A stretch of 64,000 nucleotides of DNA from contig NZ_CP101943.1 of NCBI RefSeq assembly GCF_024508235.1, forward strand, positions 434,001 to 498,000. The letters run 5' to 3'. A model generated the notes under the pieces. The model saw only the letters and a program-made list of their open reading frames with translations. It was not told the origin of the DNA and did no database searches. Position numbers and translations under genes: made by a program. The stretch comes from Halococcus qingdaonensis (GTDB lineage: Archaea > Halobacteriota > Halobacteria > Halobacteriales > Halococcaceae). This document shows positions 60,785 through 64,000 of this stretch, piece after piece (within the stretch, counting starts at the first letter, position 1; the number at the start of each line of letters is the position of its first letter).

Positions 60785-61825
60785 ATGTCAGACACTGATC
60801 TCGAACTCGGCATCGTCGGATTGGGAAAGATCGGCGGCAACCTCGCGAAACAGGCCGTCGAGAAGGACGTCCGGGTGGTCGGTTTCGATACGGCCGACCG
60901 TCCGGAGCTCGAAGAGGAAGGCGTCGAGGTCTACGACGCGGGCGCGTACGACACGCTCGTCGACGAACTCGACGCGCCACGGGTGATCTATCTCTCGCTG
61001 CCCGCCGGCCCGATGATCGACGACGAACTCGACGACCTGCTCGATCACCTGGCGGAGGGTGACGTCGTGATGGACGGCGGCAACTCCTTCTGGCGCGACT
61101 CGATCCGCCGCGAGGAGCGCGCGTGGGACCAGGGGATCTACTACCTCGATACGGGCACCAGTGGCGGCCCGCCGCGCGCGAGCGAAGGGGCTTGCTTCAT
61201 GGTCGGCGGCAAGGAGGACGGGTTCGAGATCGCCGAACCGTATCTCGATCTGCTCTCGGTCGACGGTGGACTGCTCCACGTCGGTCCGCCGGGTAGCGGC
61301 CACTTCGTCAAACTCGTCCACAACGGTATCGAGTTCGGCATGCTCCAGTCGATCGCCGAGGGTGTCGAGTTGTTGGAGGCGGGGCAGTTCGATCTCGACA
61401 TGGCAGACGTTTTCCACAACTGGTCGAACGGGGCGGTCATCGAGAGCTGGCTCGTCGAACTGATGGAGAAGGGCCTGCGCAAGGAGGACCAGCAGTCCGA
61501 CGCGCCCGATTTCGACGACATTCCGAACTACATCGAGGACACCGGCGAGGTGAACTGGCTCGTGAGCGAGGCGTACAAGGGCGAGACGCCGATCCCAGTC
61601 ATCAGCCAGTCGGTCACCGAACTGTTCAAATCACGTGGCAACCAACGCCACGCCTACCGGGCCATCGCGATGATGCGCCACGGCTTCGGCGAACACCCCT
61701 TCGGCGAGGACGAGGGTATCAGGAGCGAACGCCTGCACGGGCGGGTCGACAACGAGGCGCGTCACGATCTCCGCGACGACGAGGACGTCGACCCGGTCGG
61801 ACCGCTCGCCGACGAAGAGGACTGA
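60785..61825 (+). CDS. gnd: 6-phosphogluconate dehydrogenase (decarboxylating)
   Basis: 346-residue short-form enzyme of the oxidative pentose phosphate pathway. LGIVGLGKIGGNLAKQAVEK (NAD(P) site), VVMDGGNSFWRDSIRRE, YLDTGTSGGPPRASEGACFMVGG with the substrate loop, and GSGHFVKLVHNGIEFGMLQ with catalytic lysine are all present. It oxidises and decarboxylates 6-phosphogluconate to ribulose-5-phosphate. The ATG at 60785 gives MSDTDLELGIVG. The rpiA gene starts 3 nt after it, which supplies the following step. Confidence 0.95.
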   Translation: MSDTDLELGIVGLGKIGGNLAKQAVEKDVRVVGFDTADRPELEEEGVEVYDAGAYDTLVDELDAPRVIYLSLPAGPMIDDELDDLLDHLAEGDVVMDGGNSFWRDSIRREERAWDQGIYYLDTGTSGGPPRASEGACFMVGGKEDGFEIAEPYLDLLSVDGGLLHVGPPGSGHFVKLVHNGIEFGMLQSIAEGVELLEAGQFDLDMADVFHNWSNGAVIESWLVELMEKGLRKEDQQSDAPDFDDIPNYIEDTGEVNWLVSEAYKGETPIPVISQSVTELFKSRGNQRHAYRAIAMMRHGFGEHPFGEDEGIRSERLHGRVDNEARHDLRDDEDVDPVGPLADEED

Positions 61826-61828
61826 ACC

Positions 61829-62698
61829 ATGGCAAAGGAATTCATCGACGACGAGAACGATATCCACGTTTGGGCCGCAACCGAGGACGAAGTGGTCGAA
61901 AACGCTCACGAGGAACTCGACGCGGCGGGCGTCGAGACGGACGAATCGGCGATCCGCGAGCAGATCGCCATCATCCCGTCGCCGCGGCGCATCAAGAGCG
62001 GCACCGACGGCGTCTTCGACGAGCGCCGGCGGCGGGGTGGCGAGCGCACAGCACAGGACATCGTCGAGAGCGGGATGGACGTCGGTCTCGGCACCGGTAG
62101 CACGACCGCGTGGGCGGTCGCCGAGATCGGGCGGCTGCTCCGCGCGGGCGAACTGGAGGGCGTCCGCGGCGTCGCCACGTCGCTCCAGAGTCACGAACTC
62201 GCCAAGGAGACGGGCATCCCGCTCGTCAACCTCGACGAAGTGACCGAACTCGACGTGACGATCGACGGCGCGGACCAGTATTCCGAGGAGGAGCCCACGG
62301 TGATCAAGGGTGGCGGTGGCGCGCACGCCCGCGAGAAGATCATCGACGCGATGGCCGATCGACTCGTCATCGCCACCGACGAGGAGAAAGCCACCGACCC
62401 GCTCGACTATCCCGTGCCTGTGGAGGTGATGCCCGACGCACGCGAGGTCGTCGCCGAGAATCTCCGAGCAGTTGGCGGCGACCCCGAACTCCGGATGGCC
62501 GAGCGCAAGGACGGGCCCCTATTCACCGCCAACGGCAACCTCGTCATCGACTGCGACTTCGGCGGGCTCGACGACACCAGCGGGACCGCCCGCGACATCG
62601 AGCAGATCCCCGGCGTGCTCGAACACGGGATCTTCCTCGACATGGTCGACGACGTCTATCTCGGGACCGACGACGACGTCGACACGGTCTCGTTCTGA
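61829..62698 (+). CDS. rpiA: Ribose-5-phosphate isomerase A with N-terminal extension
   Basis: 289 residues, about 60 more than usual for RpiA. The RpiA body begins about residue 68 with RGGERTAQDIVESGMDVGLGTGSTTAWAV (GTGSTT phosphate loop), then TSLQSHELAKETGIPLV, LDVTIDGADQYSEEEPTVIKGGGGAHAREKI with the catalytic Asp, Glu and Lys region, and GNLVIDCDFG. It converts ribulose-5-phosphate into ribose-5-phosphate. The extension (FIDDENDIHVWAATEDEVVENAHEELDAAGVETDESAIREQIAIIP) is acidic and helical and is read directly after gnd with a 3-nt gap, so the long start is credible. An internal start is the alternative. Confidence 0.92.
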   Translation: MAKEFIDDENDIHVWAATEDEVVENAHEELDAAGVETDESAIREQIAIIPSPRRIKSGTDGVFDERRRRGGERTAQDIVESGMDVGLGTGSTTAWAVAEIGRLLRAGELEGVRGVATSLQSHELAKETGIPLVNLDEVTELDVTIDGADQYSEEEPTVIKGGGGAHAREKIIDAMADRLVIATDEEKATDPLDYPVPVEVMPDAREVVAENLRAVGGDPELRMAERKDGPLFTANGNLVIDCDFGGLDDTSGTARDIEQIPGVLEHGIFLDMVDDVYLGTDDDVDTVSF

Positions 62699-62699
62699 A

Positions 62700-63566
62700 C
62701 TAAACCGGTGTTACCCCATTTTCGAGCCGACCGACGTTCTCGATCCCGATGGCGATCTCGTCGTCGGCTTCGAGCGTGAACTCTTCGGGAACCAGCGACG
62801 TGCCCGTGAGCAGGACGGCGAGTTCGGGCGTCGCGTTGTGGCGATTCAGATACGAGACGAGTTCCTCGGGCGAGCGCACGAGCTGGGTGGTCGAGGTGCT
62901 ATCGTTGAACATGACCTCCTCGCCGCGTTCGATTCGCATCGAGAGTTCGAGATCCTGTGGATCGCCGACGGTTTCGGGCGAGGCGATCGCGGGCCCGATG
63001 GCACAGCAGCGGTCGTAGATCTTGGCCTGCGGGAGATACAGTGGATTGTCGCCCTCGATCGAGCGACTGCTCATATCGTTGCCGATGGTGTAGCCGACGA
63101 TGTCGCCGCGGTGGACGACGACCGCGAGTTCGGGTTCGGGCACGTCCCAGTCGGAATCGCCGCGGATCCCCACTTTCTCGCCCGGTCCCACCGTCCGGGA
63201 TGCGGTGGCTTTGAAGAACAGCTCCGGCCGGTCGCCCTCGAAGACGCCCTGATAGATCTCGCCGCGGCCGCTCTCCTCCTCGCGGGCGTCGCTGCTGACC
63301 TGATAGGTGACGCCGGCGGCCCACACCTCGTCGGGGGCGGCTGGCATCGCCGCGCGCTCGGCGACCGAGTCGGCGTCGAGCAGCGGCGCGTCAGCGGTCA
63401 ACCCCTCCACGACGCCGTCGATGCCCGTGCCGAGCACGTCGGCGACGTTCGCCAGCGCGGCGAACGAGTCGAGTCCCTCGCGGGCGGCCGTGAGATCGTA
63501 GGCTTTCTCGCCGTCGCGGGCGACGAGCCGCGCCGCACCGTCCTGGATCGTGCGGTAGTAGCGCAT
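62700..63566 (-). CDS. FAH-family protein, 2-keto-3-deoxypentonate dehydratase-like
   Basis: 288-residue member of the fumarylacetoacetate hydrolase family. ATASRTVGPGEKVGIRGDSDWDVPEPELAVVVHR contains the metal-binding E-P-E segment, and YTIGNDMSSRSIEGDNPLYLPQAKIYDRCCAIGPAI continues the fold. Both phrases resemble archaeal 2-keto-3-deoxy-D-arabinonate/xylonate dehydratases, which make 2-oxoglutarate semialdehyde. The divergent gene is an aldehyde dehydrogenase that could oxidise it. An acylpyruvase role remains possible. The ATG at 63566 gives MRYYRTIQDGAARL. It ends 1 nt from the rpiA stop. Confidence 0.87.
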   Translation of the reverse strand: MRYYRTIQDGAARLVARDGEKAYDLTAAREGLDSFAALANVADVLGTGIDGVVEGLTADAPLLDADSVAERAAMPAAPDEVWAAGVTYQVSSDAREEESGRGEIYQGVFEGDRPELFFKATASRTVGPGEKVGIRGDSDWDVPEPELAVVVHRGDIVGYTIGNDMSSRSIEGDNPLYLPQAKIYDRCCAIGPAIASPETVGDPQDLELSMRIERGEEVMFNDSTSTTQLVRSPEELVSYLNRHNATPELAVLLTGTSLVPEEFTLEADDEIAIGIENVGRLENGVTPV

Positions 63567-63662
63567 ACCGGACCGTGGTGGGCCGTCCACAAAGTTTCAC
63601 GGGGTGGGGCTTGCTATCGAAGCCGAAAGAACGGTATGCCCTGGACCCGTAGGGGTTTGGAG

Positions 63663-64000
63663 ATGGCAGATACTTACGAGAACTACGTCGATGGCGAGTG
63701 GCGCGCGAGCGAAACTGGTGACACCTTCGAGGTACGCAACCCATCGGACACGACACAGATCGTCGCCGAGGTCCAGCAATCGAGCGAGGCCGACGCCAAT
63801 GGAGCTGTCGAGGCGGCCGCGGCCGCACAGGACGAGTGGGCCGACACGCCCGGTCCCGCACGCGGGAAGTTCCTGCGCGAGACGGCCAAACGGATGGACC
63901 AGCGCCGCGACGAACTCGCCGAGACGCTCGCGAGCGAGGAGGGGAAGACGCTCTCCGAGGCGTCCGGGGAAGTGGGTCGCGCGGTCAACATCTTCTACTA
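63663..64000 (+). CDS. Aldehyde dehydrogenase, N-terminal part
   Basis: The first 112 codons of an NAD(P)-dependent aldehyde dehydrogenase that runs past the window end. TYENYVDGEWRASETGDTFEVRNPSDTTQIVAEVQ and the helix KFLRETAKRMDQRRDELAETLASEEGKTLSEASGEVGRAV are typical of the family. The catalytic cysteine lies beyond the window. With the FAH-type gene on the opposite strand it suggests 2-oxoglutarate semialdehyde dehydrogenase of an oxidative pentose pathway (inference from neighbourhood). Confidence 0.9.
   Translation, partial: MADTYENYVDGEWRASETGDTFEVRNPSDTTQIVAEVQQSSEADANGAVEAAAAAQDEWADTPGPARGKFLRETAKRMDQRRDELAETLASEEGKTLSEASGEVGRAVNIFY

Overview
The window is high-GC DNA with strongly acidic predicted proteins and short promoters whose TATA-like boxes sit about 25-28 nt before start codons, so many transcripts look leaderless. 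Together with halocyanin, archaeal DnaG, HMG-CoA reductase, DUF373, XPB/Bax1 and the haloarchaeal malate synthase, this points to an extremely halophilic euryarchaeon (class Halobacteria). The intergenic repeats resemble ones I loosely associate with Halococcus, but the genus is not established. This looks like ordinary chromosome. I see no rRNA, tRNA, CRISPR array, transposase or integrase.

Layout. 1-11.0 kb: end of phosphoglycerate mutase, a nadA-nadB-nadC operon, a YtcJ-like amidohydrolase, HMG-CoA reductase, and a MacB/LolCDE-type ABC pair divergent from a LolA-like exported protein. 11-18.8 kb: zinc-ribbon protein, cupin, a 43-residue membrane protein, isocitrate dehydrogenase, isoaspartyl peptidase, methionine aminopeptidase, a structured intergenic repeat, a PAC2 protein, an rRNA/tRNA m5C methyltransferase with an overlapping partner, and a membrane protein. 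18.9-22 kb: a metal/redox operon (multicopper oxidase, ZIP transporter, halocyanin) whose halocyanin is cut by an in-frame TAG. 22-25.1 kb: the Bax1 nuclease and XPB helicase. 25.2-31 kb: grpE and dnaK (no dnaJ), DUF211 and small conserved proteins. 31-40.8 kb: diphthine ammonia ligase, a sugar nucleotidyltransferase, DUF373, a radical SAM protein with unusual cysteine spacing, MFS transporter, pdxS, DUF1405, an enolase-superfamily protein and a CARF-like regulator.

41-45.2 kb: heme synthesis. hemA and precorrin-2 dehydrogenase overlap and are flanked by inverted copies of the repeat, followed by an AhbA-AhbB-type siroheme decarboxylase fusion. 45.2-51.3 kb: tandem cold-shock genes, a canonical and a degenerate cis-prenyltransferase, a DUF92 membrane protein, GNAT acetyltransferase and DnaG. 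51.4-54.5 kb: pterin dehydratase, HAD hydrolase, metallo-beta-lactamase-fold protein and an acidic coiled-coil protein. 54.5-60.7 kb: cytochrome oxidase subunit I, DUF6789, then isocitrate lyase and malate synthase (glyoxylate shunt). 60.8-64 kb: 6-phosphogluconate dehydrogenase and an N-terminally extended ribose-5-phosphate isomerase, then a 2-keto-3-deoxypentonate dehydratase-like FAH protein divergent from an aldehyde dehydrogenase, suggesting pentose metabolism.

The most promising leads are the active/degenerate cis-prenyltransferase pair, the oxidase-ZIP-halocyanin operon, the dispersed structured repeat family and the LolA/LolCDE-like cassette.
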